From an uncultured Succinatimonas sp. (GTDB lineage Bacteria; Pseudomonadota; Gammaproteobacteria; Enterobacterales; Succinivibrionaceae): a stretch of DNA of 5,388 nucleotides. The stretch spans positions 1 through 5,388 of the forward strand of contig CABQMD010000079.1 in NCBI GenBank assembly GCA_902465145.1, written 5' to 3'. Position numbers and translations under genes: made by a program. This document shows positions 5,241 to 5,388 of this stretch, piece after piece. The stretch's first letter is position 1. The number at the start of each line of letters is the position of its first letter. The notes beneath the pieces are model-generated. The model did not search any database. It saw nothing but the letters and a program-made list of their open reading frames with translations, and was not told where the DNA came from.

Positions 5241-5388
5241 TTACTTTACAAATTTCATGGCAGAACGAGCAATCATCAATTCCTCGTTGGTGGGGATCAT
5301 GTAAAGTTTGACCTTGGATGCAGGAGTAGAAATCTCGCCTTCAAAGCCGAGACGGGCAAGTGCCTTCTCATTGAGCTCTTCGTTGAGA
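5241..5388 (-). CDS. ackA: Acetate kinase, C-terminal fragment (5' part outside the window)
   Basis: The last 48 codons and a TAA stop (5243-5241) are present; the frame continues beyond the right edge. The translated tail contains ARLGFEG followed by VKLYMIPTNEELMIAR, which matches the conserved C-terminal IPTNEEL(V/M)IA motif of acetate kinases (AckA). The enzyme interconverts acetyl phosphate plus ADP and acetate plus ATP in the cytoplasm, the last step of acetate fermentation. The related propionate kinases share this tail, so TdcD-type activity cannot be fully excluded from a fragment. It is followed by a strong terminator and not by a phosphotransacetylase gene, so if pta is linked it must lie upstream, outside the window. 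Confidence 0.88.
   Translation of the reverse strand, partial: LNEELNEKALARLGFEGEISTPASKVKLYMIPTNEELMIARSAMKFVK

Overview
The window holds six minus-strand protein-coding genes, two of them cut by the window edges. In transcription order (right to left) they are: the 3' end of an acetate kinase gene (ackA); an AEC-family (auxin efflux carrier) membrane transporter; a three-gene TRAP transporter (dctQ, dctM, dctP); and a Gfo/Idh/MocA-family NAD(P)-dependent oxidoreductase that runs off the left edge. No RNA gene, mobile element, CRISPR array or phage gene is visible.

Organism: a Gram-negative bacterium is indicated by the periplasmic TRAP binding protein with a cleavable signal peptide. Acetate kinase fits a fermentative or facultative metabolism. 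The base composition looks moderately AT-rich (not computed), and Shine-Dalgarno motifs are clear and canonical. A gammaproteobacterial anaerobe, for example of the Succinivibrionaceae type, would fit, but this is an impression from protein style and not a demonstrated assignment.

Layout: 5241-5388 is the ackA C-terminus, followed by a strong rho-independent terminator (5170-5201) and, only 27 nt further on, the GTG start of the AEC gene (5142-4222). A 407-bp non-coding stretch (3815-4221) separates it from the TRAP operon and holds several weak dyads, including a CRP-like site, but no convincing sigma-70 promoter. The TRAP genes are tightly packed: dctQ (3814-3302), 16 nt, dctM (3285-2002), 43 nt, dctP (1958-960). 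After 50 nt containing a GC-rich hairpin comes the oxidoreductase (909 to beyond 1).

How the genes work together: the binding protein captures an anionic organic acid in the periplasm (the TRAP family's carboxylate-binding arginine is present) and hands it to the DctQM sodium-coupled permease. The co-directional oxidoreductase is a plausible first catabolic enzyme for an imported sugar acid or related polyol derivative. The Q-M-P gene order matches the E. coli yiaMNO arrangement, also a sugar-acid system. The substrate cannot be named from sequence alone. The region reads as ordinary metabolic and transport genes. The more unusual signals are non-coding: an AT-only dyad and a GC-rich hairpin flanking dctP, and a promoter-like element directly against the ackA terminator. 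I do not see evidence for a previously undescribed system.
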